A DNA stretch of 64,000 nt from Pseudofabraea citricarpa (taxonomy: Eukaryota > Ascomycota > Leotiomycetes > Helotiales > Dermateaceae), in contig JAPWGK010000018.1 in NCBI GenBank assembly GCA_029641185.1, forward strand, positions 744,001 to 808,000, given 5' to 3'. Numbering within the stretch: the first letter of the stretch is position 1; each line of letters begins with the position of its first letter. A model generated the notes under the pieces. That model worked only from the letters and a program-made list of their open reading frames with translations. It had not been told where the DNA came from and searched no databases. Made by a program: the position numbers and the translations under genes. This document shows positions 1-11,877 of this stretch, one piece after another.

Positions 1-2773
1 CAACGCGTTCCAAGACTTTAGAGCCGCCACAGAGACCCGCAAACATCTTGACCCTCTCCTCGCTTCCCATCTGCACAAAGGCAAGCAGGCCGTAAACGCG
101 TGCATCTGGCTTATCGAGCTCAACCTCAACCTCAACTTCTGGCGCTTTCAGCTGGCTGATTATCATTTGCGCCGCGAAGGCATTCAATCCCGCTCGGCGC
201 AAGAATAGTTCCCAGTGAGTCTCGTCTTCGAGTAGCGTGGTGTTCTGTGCTTCCTTCGCAGTCGACGGCGCATGCTTGATGATATGATACGTAAGCCATT
301 TCCCCATCTCGCTCTCGTCGCCCGCGATATAGTGTACGCGCACACAGCCGGGAAGGGAGCAAGCGAAAGCCATAAATTCTGTAAGGGCCATGGCGTCAGA
401 TTCAGAGAGCTCCTGGGCTATACTCCCTCCTTCATTTACTAGAACGATCAGCTTCTCATAGCGCATGTTCACTGACTCGACACGTTCTCGAATCGCGGCT
501 TTGCCTTTCTGGCCTGGGAGTGGCTTCTGTCGGACTTTGGCGAGCGTGGTGAGGATTATACCGGTGCTTGCTGAGACAGCGAGGTCCGCTTCGCTCGCGA
601 GTGGAGAGATAATTGGAGAGCGTGTCACTTTTCCTGGTCCCTCCCAGCTTGTTGTATTGTGTTTGGCGAAGTCTCGCTCTGTGAGATTCAAAGTAGGAAA
701 GAGGGATTCAACTTGCCGGATTAAGGATCGTTGTCTCAGAAGTGTGCTGGCGATGATGACGAATACTGGATATGGAGGCGGGTTCAATTTCGGCGAGGGA
801 AGAGTGATATTAGGCGTATCAATTTTCATTATTTCCGTTTGTTCTGCTAAGGGCTGGGCTGGTATAGCGGCGGGCTTGGGTTGAGCTGAGGTTTTGGTGG
901 TTGTAAAGTAGCTGCTGTCGCCTAACTTCTGCCGTTTTGATCCTCGTAATGCGAGAAAGTTGTTCATTTCGTCTGCAGCTGAAAAGTCTCCTCCGATCAA
1001 GACACTCGGCCCGCTCAGAGTATTTAATATGTCGCTTCTCGTTGAACTAGCCATGCTTTTTCTTTTCAGATTGGCAGCATCCGGAGCACCTTGCTGTTGT
1101 AATGCGTTTTTCTTCAAAAAGTTCTCCACTGCGGCGCTCATGGTAACTGGTTGCTGTTCAGAGTTCATTGCTTCATCCTCAAAGAGGCCCATTTCAATTT
1201 CTTCATCTTCAGCCTCGTCATCAAGAGCCTTCAATCCCTGCGGTTTCCATGTAAAGTTCGAGCTGTCGATGATTCTCTCGCCTTTTTGGTCGTACACAAG
1301 TTGTTTCCATATATCCTTCTCTACAAATCCAGGCCCGTCTAGCAGTACGTCCGGCTTCCATCTGGAAAATAGATTCCACGGAAGCTTGTGGTTGATGTCT
1401 TTCATGCCTTTCAACTCGAATGAGGTATTACCAATGGCTAATCGTACCATATCTTTCTGTATTGTCTCGAGGGCCGCAGAATTCCTATGCCGTTCAATCT
1501 GTCCCCAAGGCGGCTCTGGCAATGATAAATCTATTATCGGCTCTGTAACTCGCGCCTTGGTAGACTCTTCGGGAGGTAGCTTCTCCTGCTCAACCATTCG
1601 CATTGCCTTCTTGTCGGCATCGCCAAACGCTTCCTCAAAATATCTTTCCTGAAACATGTCTGGAGTAGGCCGTGGTGGAGAAAGACTAGGTATTGTTTCC
1701 ATAATTGTATTGAAATGGATATCCTTTGAAATTGCAACTGCTGGCCGAGGTGGTGTGAGTATTTCTTCGACCTTGAGATCCTCCAACTTGAGTGGTTTTG
1801 TTGCTTTCCTATCTACATCGCCAGTTACACCATCGAAGTCTTTGAGTGTTGATGGAGATGAAATGTTTCCAGTGCGAGCCTCTGCGTTGCGAATGGGTGT
1901 TGGCACATCTTGCTCAAATAATTTCTCTTCAATAGCTTGCAGCTCTGCGCCAATGAGTGACGGAGGATCTGAAAGTAATGGGACATCAAGCTCAGAAGAG
2001 GTTGGCTCATAAGGTGCATGCTGCGGATCTGAAGGAAGAAGAGGTGGGGTAACAGGCTCTAACGCGTTGCTCTTTAGTTACATATTAGCACTGGCCGAAA
2101 TGCAAAGGAAGTGACTAACTCGTTCATAATTTTGCAGACTGTTCCATACCTTCTCCTCGTTTGCTTCTGTAAATTCCTCCTTTTCATCCTTCACAATACC
2201 TCCAAGATACGTCAAGATATCTTTGGTGACCATGAGCTTCTCTGTCTTCAGTTTTTCCAGCGTCTCTTTCCCGAGATCCCAAAGGTGCGCAGGAATACTC
2301 AATCCATCTCCGTTTTCTTCGTTGACATATTCCCGAGGAAGTTGGATTTCAGTCAGCGCTGGCTCGAATCCATCTCTTCTCGCAAATGCTTGACAGTCAA
2401 GTTCGTTATCGGTCCTCAGAATTGGTTCCTCTACCTTGAACTTCTTTGCCTCTCTCACATCTATTAGTGGCAAGATATAATCGACACTGGGTGCTTCTCT
2501 TTGGATCGATGATGTCAATTTTGCGCTTTCTCTTGATACTGTCAATCGTTCATTTATAGTGAACTTTGCAGTCACTGCTCCAAAATCAAGTTGGGGAACA
2601 GGGGAGTCATCGGCAATGAGGTCAGGAACCTGTGCTTGCAGGGCTTGTACTTGATCCAATGGGCGGGTATCCGCCAGATGGTTCAGAGCGACGCCGTGTT
2701 TTCGTGCATACTTGAGGACTGGGAGGTCTTCTTCTTCGCCTGAATCAACGGATTGCTGCGACTGTTGTGACAT
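1..2773 (-). CDS. Zip2/SHOC1-like protein with degenerate XPF-type fold, 3' end cut by window edge
   Basis: Two exons are visible: 2773–2120 and 2071–1, with a 48-nt intron (donor GTTAGT, acceptor CTAAAG). About 908 residues are readable and the frame stays open to the window edge, so the C-terminus is missing. The N-terminal half is acidic and low in complexity, with a motif NNFLALRGSKRQKL near position 980. The C-terminal part (about 760–400) contains PVFVIIASTLLRQRSLI, a segment with SLFPTLNLTERDF, then ILTTLAKVRQKPLPG and RYEKLIVLV. These resemble the strand order of an ERCC4/XPF nuclease-like core without the ERK-type catalytic residues. A helical stretch with WELFLRRAG and FAAQMIIS near 200–130 could be the following HhH part. 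Known biology: Zip2/SHOC1 proteins are catalytically dead XPF-like factors in meiotic crossover formation. The family assignment is inference from this fold pattern; the coding call is strong. Confidence 0.6.
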
Positions 2774-4561
2774 GACTGAAGGCTGCGCCCTTCAACCGAA
2801 TAACGGATTTGGCTACAAACAGTAGTAGAGAGCAGTGATGTTCTGGTAACAAACTACATATATAGAAATATAATATATATTTTATCCGCCATGTAAGAAT
2901 ACGACGTCGATTGTGCTGTTGATACAAGAATGCGAATTGAACTCGACAACTGCCTAGAACAGACAAGGGCCATAAAAACGTGACCTGACCCGTACCCGAA
3001 GCGATTGGTTTTGCTTGAGAACAAAACAGCATAGAGCGACAACTAAATAAACAGACTGCTGCTGCCTTCTCTGTTCCAATATCGTTTGACGGTGATGACT
3101 ATTCCGGTGATATCTTCTGCCATTCCTATAAAAGACACCAACTCTACTAATTGAACTTTTCAGGTCGAAGTAATTACCAGAAAATGCATATTTTGAGAGA
3201 GTACAAGCACGCACAGAAGGCGGTTATCGAGACACCTACCTAGGTAGGTACCAAATGCTAGGTCAAAAGCTGGTGCCTGAGAATCAAGCGGACTGTTCTT
3301 TGTGGAATTTGTCTCCCTATTCTGTTGCAGACTGGATATCGGCAGATGATGGCAAGCCTGCTCTTGCATGGTCATGTTCCTGTCCTTGAGCCCGGCCCTA
3401 CACTAATAGAAGCCATGTAAGCAGTCCTTCTTCCAGGGTGGCCATATTCAATTCTTGCCAGACAGGAGTATGAAGATTCCTACTGCAAAACACTTCTTGA
3501 ATAGGAATCACCGTCCATTCAGCTCATCGAATGCGTGCTTTAAGGTGACTGGCCGTTGCATCAATGGCTGTCGCAAACCCCACTTCAGGTGCTTCAATCT
3601 TTCCAAATACGAGATCCAAATCGGCTCTGTTTCCGTTATGGTGACTCAAGAGGAAAAGCAACGTGTCTTACTTAATACACACGTACTAGGGTAAGGTGCT
3701 GAGACAAACCTGCAAAGCTAGAGCAAGCAACTCCAAGCTTAGCCAAAGAACTCCCTCACACCCTCAGATAAGCCGCCGTGCTCAAAGGATGTATATCTTC
3801 ATACCAAAGGCTTGGAATCCATGGATCGCATAACCAGTTTGCTATTAGCGTATGTGGGCCGACGAGAACAATCTTGCATAACGAGACACAAAGGACTGGG
3901 ACATGCTGGGGGTGCTTCTGTTATAAGTTTTTTGCGTATCGGTTGAAGGATTTCCTGACAGCACCACTTCTTTAGCTCTCGGATTGATAAGCCTTGTTTG
4001 GGAACTTGTTGTCGATGGGGCTGCTGCTCCAATTAGCCACCATGGGCTCGCATTCTTTTCTGCTGGCCGAGTAACTCTGAGGGCCTCTTTGGCATACATC
4101 TTTCCGAATACGATGCTAATAGTTGATTGCAGGCTCCGAGCTTAACGTCACAATGCAACTCTTTTCCGGTGTTGGTCCATGTTACCACTGTGCAACGATA
4201 ACATCAAGCCCACCTGTCAACTCCAGCAAGCTAAAGACTTCATGCTGTTCTCTTGACTATCGGAAATGTATGATTGGTTCGGTATGTCCGGGTGATGGTG
4301 ATTGCCATGCTTCCAAAGACCTTTGAGATCTGAAGGATGGACGTCGTCGTTGCCGTCGGTTGGCCGATAACGCTAGAATAATCTCAAAACGCAGCCCCAA
4401 AAAACAACGATGGGCAGCAATGGGATGGGATATTGAAAATCGGAAAACGCATTTTTTGTCGCTCGCAGACGAAACCCTTCGAGTGTTAATATGAAAAGTT
4501 GAGAGCGTTGGGTGAGGATATATGTCTTCTCGGCCGTCCGGTTTCGCACGTGGCTTCAACC
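2774..4561. other. Gene-poor intergenic stretch
   Basis: No convincing coding region was found on either strand. The open stretches at 2745–3375 and 3455–4100 are short, overlap each other on opposite strands and lack splice-consistent extensions. A palindrome of the form ACCTACCTAGGTAGGT lies at about 3234–3250. The part next to 2773 should hold the promoter of the Zip2-like gene. Confidence 0.5.
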
Positions 4562-4951
4562 ATGATCTTCGGCGCGACACCCACCTTTCTCCTCTTCCTC
4601 CTCTTTTCATCCACTGGCGTTGCGATAACACGGACTCACGACAGCACACATGATAGATCGATCCCCTTGGCTCCCAGCCTGCACGATGAGGGACCCAATT
4701 TCTGGCAGTCTGATCCACGGCTCACGACTCCATTTATGACGTGGACTGGTGAGATCGGTGATTCGACCACTCGGTCATGATTGCCAGGGTCGACCTACGC
4801 CGGAGAGGACTGCAAAGGGAGTGCAGTTGCAGGTCGTATGATCATGGCCACCAGGTTATTATACGATACAACATGTACGATCTCCCAGACTCTTATCCAG
4901 CGGATGCTGGCCAGACCGAGATGGATCGAAAGCGGACGGTCCATGTCTTGA
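4562..4951 (+). CDS. Possible small secreted protein, 116 aa (doubtful)
   Basis: An ATG at 4562 opens a frame whose first 20 residues look like a signal peptide: FLLFLLFSSTGVA follows a short N-region. Splicing a 39-nt intron at 4749–4787 (GTGAGA...TTGCCAG) joins this to a second exon ending with TGA at 4951. The product would be about 116 residues with few cysteines and no recognised domain. The intron is shorter than the others in this window and the protein has no family resemblance I know, so this may be a chance ORF. Nothing nearby suggests a role. Confidence 0.2.
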
Positions 4952-5948
4952 GAGGTCCCGTGACATTGCGTCTTGAACACTTGTCATGGAGTACGAGATA
5001 ACGATAGCGATGGCACACGGCGCACTCTGCCATCAAGGCTTTGCAGACCGCCGTTTCCGAGGCGTTGGATGATTATATATTGTGGATTTCCGCCATATAA
5101 AGTGTCGTAACTGAGCACGCAAGACTGGTACGGGATCGCGTGCGCCAGGAGAAATGTTCAAAGGACCAATGGCAACACGGTCCGGCCTGACGGCTTCATG
5201 TCGGGGTGCATAGAGGCGACCTTAGCTGATCTCCTTTTCAACGTCCTTGCACTTGGGGTTCCTGGAGAGAGTGAGCCCCATTCCACGTCACCCGGTCTCG
5301 GACTATTCGCGTACAACGACGATTGCAATATGAGATCAGAGCTCGATCCAGGAAGCCAGGACTGAATGCAGTGAGTTGCAACAGAGTCGATTTGTCAGTC
5401 AGGGAGGCAAGTGCACACACTACATGTCTAAGCTGATGGTTGCTCGCAGCTTGCATAAGCCATATATTTTGTCAGCAGCAAGGTGACCGTCACACAATCT
5501 CATCACCGTCCAAGAAAGGGTAATAAAAAGAATGCTTTTACCAGACCCAAACATAGCCTGTGGTCCAAGTGCATCAGGCAAAACATGACCAAATCGAGAC
5601 AAGCTCATGTGGGGTAGGTTCCTCAGCTTATGCCAGTTGGTTTTTGAAACTCCGTGTGCGAGTAAGGATGGTGTGCTGGCTTGAAATGATGGTGCAATAG
5701 TAGCCTTAGTCATTGCCTCATCATGACTTCTGGCCTCCCTATATCTAAGCTTTTTCCCTCCTTCAAACGGAGCTCAAGTGTTCTCCATCACACTCAATCC
5801 TCATTGCTCTCCACTTAAAACTTTCCCATCTCTGTTGCGTTGTTCGATATTTCAAAAAAGTACATTTCATAAGTGCTTGCTCTTGGCTCAGGCCACACCG
5901 CCACAGATATCCAACACAAGCACATCATAAACACAAAGACATTTCAAC
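4952..5948. other. Promoter-side spacer of the TauD-type gene
   Basis: No gene is supported here. The last 150 bases before 5949 are rich in C, T and A (CTCCATCACACTCAATCC-like tracts), typical of a fungal 5' untranslated region, and the context AACATGG at the start codon is good. Confidence 0.5.
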
Positions 5949-7181
5949 ATGGCACCATCCCTTGAACTCCGGTACGAGGAGACCACATCCCTTCCAGCAA
6001 AGGCTCCTTCCACGGGCGTCAAGTCTTACGTCCCGGGTCGTTCTATTGTCAAGAGTCAAGACAACTATGCCTATGAGGATCTGAAGCCGTATTTCCCCGA
6101 CAAGCATTGGGCACCTTTGGAAGAAGTTCCGTACAGTGATAAGGGTCTTCTCGGATCTGAGGATTTCCACGATCTACTTTCAACAGCAACCGATATTTTC
6201 GATTACAACCCCAAGATAGGTACTGAGATTCAAGGCGTTGACCTGGCCAACCTCACCGACGCTGCTAAGAATGATCTCGCCCGACTTATTTCTACCAGAG
6301 GTGTAGTCTTCTTCCGCAACCAAAAGAACCTCGATATCGATGCTCAGAGAGAACTGGGGAAGTATTTCGGCACCTTGCACAAGCATGCAACGACCAGTGT
6401 CCCCAAGCGAGGAGATCTCGACGATGTTCACGTGGTTTACGCCGATGGGCAATCAAAAGATCAGCGTGCCTTATTCACACCGACATTCCTCTGGCACGCC
6501 GACGTAACTTATGAGCTCCAACCACCGTCCTACACTTCTCTGAAGCTCCTCTCTTCTCCACCACCAGGAGCTGGAGGTGATACGCTCTGGTCCTCACAGT
6601 ATGTGGCATATGATACACTATCAGCGCCCATGCAAGCATACCTGTCTCAATTGACCGCCATCCACTCGGCTGATATGCAAGCACAAAATACTACTGCGGC
6701 AGGACGCACTGTTCGTCGTGCTCCAGTCACCACAGAACACCCTCTGATCCGCTCACATCCCGTGACGGGCTGGAAGAGTCTGTTCTTCAACCCTGGTTTC
6801 GTTACCGCTATTAAGGGCATTCCCAAGATCGAGAGTGATGCCATCATCAAGTTGTTGAATGAGGTCGTGTCCACTTGCCAGGAGGGCATGGTGAGATTTA
6901 GATGGGAGGAGGGTGATGTAGCTTTCTGGGATAACAGAGTCACCGTGAGTCTCTCTACCATATCTACTGCTCGCAAGTTCTCATACTGATTATGCCTCTA
7001 GAACCACACAGCTACTTATGGCTTTGCTCCACATCGTAGACATGCAGTCAGAGTTGCCTCTCAGGCTGAGAGACCTTCTCTCTCACCTGATGCAAAGAGC
7101 CAGGAAGATGATCTGGCTGAGAAATACAGCCTGCCCAAGGTGAACAAGGACGGCAGCCGCCAAAGCAACTACAACGACTAG
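5949..7181 (+). CDS. TauD/TfdA-family Fe(II)/2-oxoglutarate dioxygenase
   Basis: Two exons, 5949–6944 and 7002–7181, with a 57-nt intron (GTGAGT...CTCTAG), give 391 residues. Members of this family use iron and 2-oxoglutarate to hydroxylate substrates, often sulfonates such as taurine, with release of sulfite. The iron-binding motif is visible as WHADVTY near residue 183, with the distal His in NHTATYG just after the splice junction. The 2-oxoglutarate-binding Arg falls in PHRRHAVRVA near the C-terminus. Length and order match fungal alpha-ketoglutarate-dependent sulfonate dioxygenases. No signal peptide or membrane segment is seen, so the enzyme is probably cytosolic. The gene converges on the WD40 gene, with 127 bp between the stop codons and an AATAAA at about 7284. 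The exact substrate cannot be read from the sequence. Confidence 0.9.
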
Positions 7182-7308
7182 TTTTTTGCATTCATGTTTT
7201 AATCCCAGTATACTTAGCGGGCGGGTTCTGAGGCGTTTTTTACTTGTTGGGCAAAATATGGATATCACGGAACGATATATGATGAATAAATGAAACCAAA
7301 ATCTCTCG

Positions 7309-8776
7309 TTATAATGCCCATACTTTTATACTGTTATCAGGCATCTCTTCATCTGCTTCAGATTCTGATGATTGTGAATCTTCATCGTCACTATCGCTAT
7401 CACTATCACTTTCGTCTCCGATCGTCGGGGCCGCTCTTTTGCCAGAGCTCGTTGCTACTACTGTGCCTGAGTTATGGACAATTGCCGATGTGATTGGATC
7501 TGCAGAAATGTCAATATCGATTCTGAGAATCAGTAAAAGTGCAACCTTACCATCATGAGCTCTCCACTGCCAAGACCTCTCAATAGCACCCTCGTTCATG
7601 CCCACATTCTCCCAGACCTTCACAACACCATCAGTTCCACCAGCCCAGACCTCGACCCCCGTCTCTTCTCCACCAGCAAAGACATCCACGCCGAGTCTCT
7701 GGTTCGTCATAGCCTCTCTCCCTTCCAGCCAACATACGAGTTTCCCCGTGACCCTGACATCGAACACCAACACTCCTCGACTCATTCTCTCCGCAACAAG
7801 AAGGTATCTCCCGCACGAACTCCACGCAGTCTGGCTCACCCCGGCTCCGCCAATCCCGCTATCTTTATCTGCAGCTCCAGCAATACTCCACGTTGCGACC
7901 GTCCCGCCCATGCCTCCAGCGTCATACAAGCCCACCCATCTCGTCCAGCTCCCTGCGGCAAGCATACCGTCTCCCATCTCCGAGGGCTGAAGTGATAATG
8001 TCGAGATAATGCCTCGCATTCCAACTCCGCCGCCTTTCATCTTGTGCCTCTTACTCGGGATCGTAGGCATCCTGGTCACTGGACCCTCTCCGCTCCTCTC
8101 CACATCGAATCTCGCAATCAAGCAATCCGTGCCGGTTAGAAAGTGCGTCCCGGGCGATGGCCAGAGGATAGACGACGGCTGGAGGTATGCTTCGGTCGTG
8201 GGGCAGATCAGGTTATACGTCGCGAGAGGCGTGCTTCCCGGCGACGGCGTGAGGATATTCTGTAACCGGATTGGGATATCGTGCGGTGCCGATAGATAGA
8301 TCGTAGAGCTTGGCTCTGAGAGTGTGAAGTGCGGATAGATAGTGACACAGGACGTTGGTGTGGGGAGCGTGTGTGTGCTGTAGGGAGATAATGTGAGGGG
8401 TGATGCGGGGTCGTCGAGCAGCGTTGGAGGGAGGATAAACGTGCGGATCCTGTTGTCGGCGCTGGATGTGATGAGAGAGGTTCCATCTGCTGACCTGGTG
8501 CGAGTTAGAATCGCTTTATCTTGCAGTTATGGGTCGAAATGGGGCTCACCATTGCGCGCTCTTGAAGTAATTGGCTTCGTTCTCTTCTGCGCTCTTTGTT
8601 ATTGGTTTTGGAGAACCACTCTCTCCGTTCAAACCATCCCTTGCTCTCTGTTCCCGAAATTGACTTTCTGCGATTGAGCAGCAGTATGTATCGGCAGTCG
8701 AGGCTACGAGCGTCGGTCTTTTCTGGACAGGCTCCTCTGTATGTGGCGGCGTGGACACAGCTTCGACAGCTTCCAT
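7309..8776 (-). CDS. WRAP53/TCAB1 (Swt21)-like WD40 repeat protein
   Basis: Three exons, 8776–8550, 8494–7551 and 7499–7309, with introns of 55 and 51 nt, give 453 residues. The protein is a WD40 propeller. It begins with SAQWSADGTSLITSSADN, then PHDIPIRLQNIL, the conserved core segments RGIISTLS and WTRWVGLYD, and later GTDGVVKVW. The order matches WRAP53/TCAB1, which binds CAB-box small RNAs and telomerase RNA in animals; Swt21 is the yeast relative. The C-terminus has an Asp/Ser-rich acidic insert before the last blade (ending SIKVWAL). The start is uncertain. A nearby upstream ATG at 8877 opens a good frame (MASSNRFTWGG) that stops after 21 codons and is out of frame with the rest, so I chose the internal ATG at 8776. 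An unrecognised intron could restore the longer start. Confidence 0.8.
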
Positions 8777-10915
8777 CGTGGTTGTTGGTAAATAATCAAG
8801 CTCCAGTCTCTTCAACTCGCATCAAACCATTGGGCACCTGCAGCTCCTCCCCATGTAAATCGATTCGAGCTTGCCATGTTTTGTTCTTGCTCAGCACGTT
8901 TGGACGGGAGCTCTCTTTTTAGAATTATATTGCCGCTTCTCACCGCTAGCCAGCTTGGATATATATATCACACGTGATAACAGTCTTTTCTAGAGAAGGT
9001 TCTTGGTGGAGTGTGTTTTGTGTATTAAAAAGGCTTTGAGCATTAAATGTCTCTTGTTTTGGACGTCTCATGATATTTCATCAGTCGCTTTGAAGTAATA
9101 TCCTTAATCCGGGTTATTATCAAGTGAGCCTGCTATTTTCTTGAAACTGGCATAATGTCTCTTCACCTTGACCAGTTGACGACTGAGAGGTTGGAACTAA
9201 TATCTAGATAAGCTGATACTTTTTAAATCAAGAAAAATTTCAGTACCAACTTTAATCGATGCAATATTCAAACAGAAATTAGTTTGAAGTCAATTTGTTT
9301 ACTGGTTGTACCGCATCTTTCGCTCTTGTACGGCTATAATTGATGTGCAGTTTTTGAGATTAGCTTGGCCCTTGGGATAAGCTTGATTTCATTATAGCAT
9401 TAGATTTTCAGAATAGCGCTTTCAGACCTACCCGTAGCTTACCAGCCATGTCAAGACAAAGGAGACGCGCCTCGCTTAACTTAAGTGAGCGAGAGACTAG
9501 AACCATCAAAACACTCGAAAAAGACCCCAAAAAGAGAAGAGAATGAAAATGCCCAAAAGAATATGAACCAAAAACAAAATGGCAAAACGTAAAGACCCCT
9601 TTTTCAGCGTGTCGAGGCAATCACGAGAAAACCTGGCGGACCAGCATTTTTTCTTCGTTATAACGGGGCAGATTGTGGGACAAAGAGGGCCACGAGTCAC
9701 GCCCACTCGCTCTTAAGCTCCCTCGATCTCCTACCACCCCGCCGAATTGATCTGATTTTCTTATTTGAACTTATATAGTAGGGTCGGGGTGCAGGTGCGG
9801 GGGCAAGTTGTTGCGGACCCGGGGTGTTTGCTATATTACGCGCTAAGCAAACTACAGTATACTAACTAAGTTAGAGCTTTCAACTATAACCTTATTTCAG
9901 ATATCTCAAATCACGCCGCAAGCAATGAAACTGATCAGCGAATATTTAGATTCAGTTTCACTCAGTTTCTTCGACTTCAAAGAGGTCATACACTTTCAAG
10001 TCGCAGTAGAGCCTGGGTATCTAAATTCTAACGTGGACTTCAAGTCCTCAAGTTAACTCCATCGCACCATCCCGGAATTTATCTAGCAAGAATACGTACA
10101 ACTCTGGAGCTTTTATTTTTATTTTTATGCTATCACAATAGGAGTCATATACACAGCTATTCAGCTTGTTTCTCAGATCATGTATTAGATCACATTGCAT
10201 TGGGAAAGTTGCTCTGTTGCTCTGTTGCTCTTCGCTGACATTGAAGACTGGAGTGGATCAAGTGAACTCGATACAAATGTCGACTTGCCACCGAAGAAAG
10301 TTTCTCAGTACAAAGATACATTCGAAAATTCATTCCGTACGATCATAAGCTCGTACTGCTCACAGTTCTTAATCTTTTTAGGTGTGGATCATCATCTCAT
10401 TATAGCTTAATTCAAGAAAGTGGCAGGAATTACAACAGAATTATAACTAACAAACTGCAAATAAAACTCACCATAACCTGGGGAAAACGCAAGCAGATAT
10501 CATGACCTTTTGCTCGCTATTTTATTCCCTTGACTGTATTCCGGTAACGATTCGCCAAGTCCCTTAATTTACACATTTTTGAAGGCTGCAAGAGGGGAAA
10601 GGATGGTATGTAGTAAGTAGCATTTGGCGTAGATGCCCCTTTTTTCGCTTCTTAAAAAAGGCTGTCCAGTTCCAAATAAGTAGATAAGCTACATGCCTAA
10701 TAATAATTGTAAATCAAGCTCTTGCACAGCAATTCCAGAACGAAGATTTACTGCCGCTGAAACGAGTGTTTAATTGGCCTGTCTGTAAACAGGATTGCAC
10801 TATTCATATCTCCCATCAGAACAGCTCTTCCAACCACCATCTAAAGAAGACAAGAATATGCCTTTACCCCCTGTCCGTCCAGTCTGCCTCGGTATTGACT
10901 CTCTATTGAACAATC
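8777..10915. other. AT-rich intergenic stretch without a recognisable gene
   Basis: I see no supported gene in this 2 kb. The segment 8777–8940 is the 5' region of the WD40 gene. From about 9000 onward the DNA is AT-rich with scattered homopolymers. The open stretch at 9408–9706 on the minus strand is low in complexity and has no start context or splice partners. A near-palindrome CTCGCTTAACTTAAGTGAGC lies at about 9471–9490; its left half recurs at about 42051. Confidence 0.5.
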
Positions 10916-11877
10916 TTAACCTTTCCATATAGCTGGCCCAGGAATAGTGTAACTGGTCAGCGTGGTATATGGGTTGAAGTAAATTCCTGGGTCAGTCTTC
11001 TTATAAAGATCAACCCCAAGTGTCCCAGTGGGGTTTTGTGTGCCAGAGCCTGTGACATCAATGTTGACACAGAAAGGGTAGTTCTGTGTGCCACCGAGTG
11101 TGCCGGCACCGTGGCAGGCGATTATTTCGTGACGGAAAACGTAATGTCCTGCCATTGATTGTTAGTCAGCTACAGACTTCAAAGTCGAGGTAAAGAGGTA
11201 AAATAGGATGGATGGCATACCTGGAGCAAGAGTCTTTGGTACAGTGGTACTCCAGGTATTGTTGTTGGCGATCAGAGCACCGGAAGCCCATTTCTGGGTA
11301 GTGAAATCGATGCCGGATTCATCAATCTTCACAAATTTGAGCGTTTTCTTATCAACCTATTCGCCTTGCGACTCAGCAGATATTCTTGTTTCATTATCAG
11401 GATGATGGATTTGTTATATCGAAATAATGCAACCTACACTCTTGCAGTCCCCACCACAGTTGGCAACGTAGGTGATGACAGGGCCAATGTCGTGTGGCCA
11501 GGTGGTCCACTGAAACTGAACCGTTCCGCCAGCAGCTACTGTAGCGGATACGTTTGCATTGACTGCATTCTTGTGACAGACGATATCGGGAGTTCTTTGT
11601 GCAGTATTAGTACCCGGGTACCTTTGATGAAACAAGTGCTACATAGTAGTGCTGCGTACTGGTATTGATCGGGAGAAACGAAACCAAGATCCAATGCCTC
11701 TTCATACCACCCTGGTTGTTGAGGAATGGGAACCTTGTTGACAATGTCGTACCAATATGATACCTGCCATCCTTTGGTATAGGCATTATTTGCCACGATG
11801 CCAGACACATAACCGTGTGCCAGGGCAGGACTAGCAAAGATACTGAGGAGAGTCGCGATGCTGAGTACGGACAACAT
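10916..11877 (-). CDS. Secreted AA9 lytic polysaccharide monooxygenase
   Basis: Four exons (11877–11660, 11594–11438, 11356–11221, 11148–10916) give 247 residues; the three introns are 65, 81 and 72 nt. Residues 1–20 are a clear signal peptide ending SPALA. The mature protein therefore starts with His (HGYVSGIV), the N-terminal copper ligand of the histidine brace. The second His is in [15 protein letters not shown]. The C-terminal family signature is [12 protein letters not shown] followed by NYPFC, which carries the axial Tyr. These enzymes cleave cellulose and related glucans oxidatively outside the cell. There is no carbohydrate-binding module or C-terminal tail. The typical FYPQC is NYPFC here, a mild divergence. 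A longer frame extends upstream of 11877, but the signal peptide fixes the start. Confidence 0.92.

Noticed and set aside
960..1652. Plus-strand open frame of 230 codons
   Set aside because: It is antisense to the continuous coding exon of the Zip2-like gene and Ser/Phe-rich, as expected from the complement of Glu/Lys-rich codons.
3234..3252. AGGTAGGTACC palindromic word as a telomere or transposon end
   Set aside because: Close variants occur at several other spacers (about 21955, 49910, 50280) singly and without flanking duplications; too short to interpret.
9408..9706. Minus-strand frames with hydrophobic segments
   Set aside because: Two overlapping frames of low complexity, no splice support, no family resemblance.
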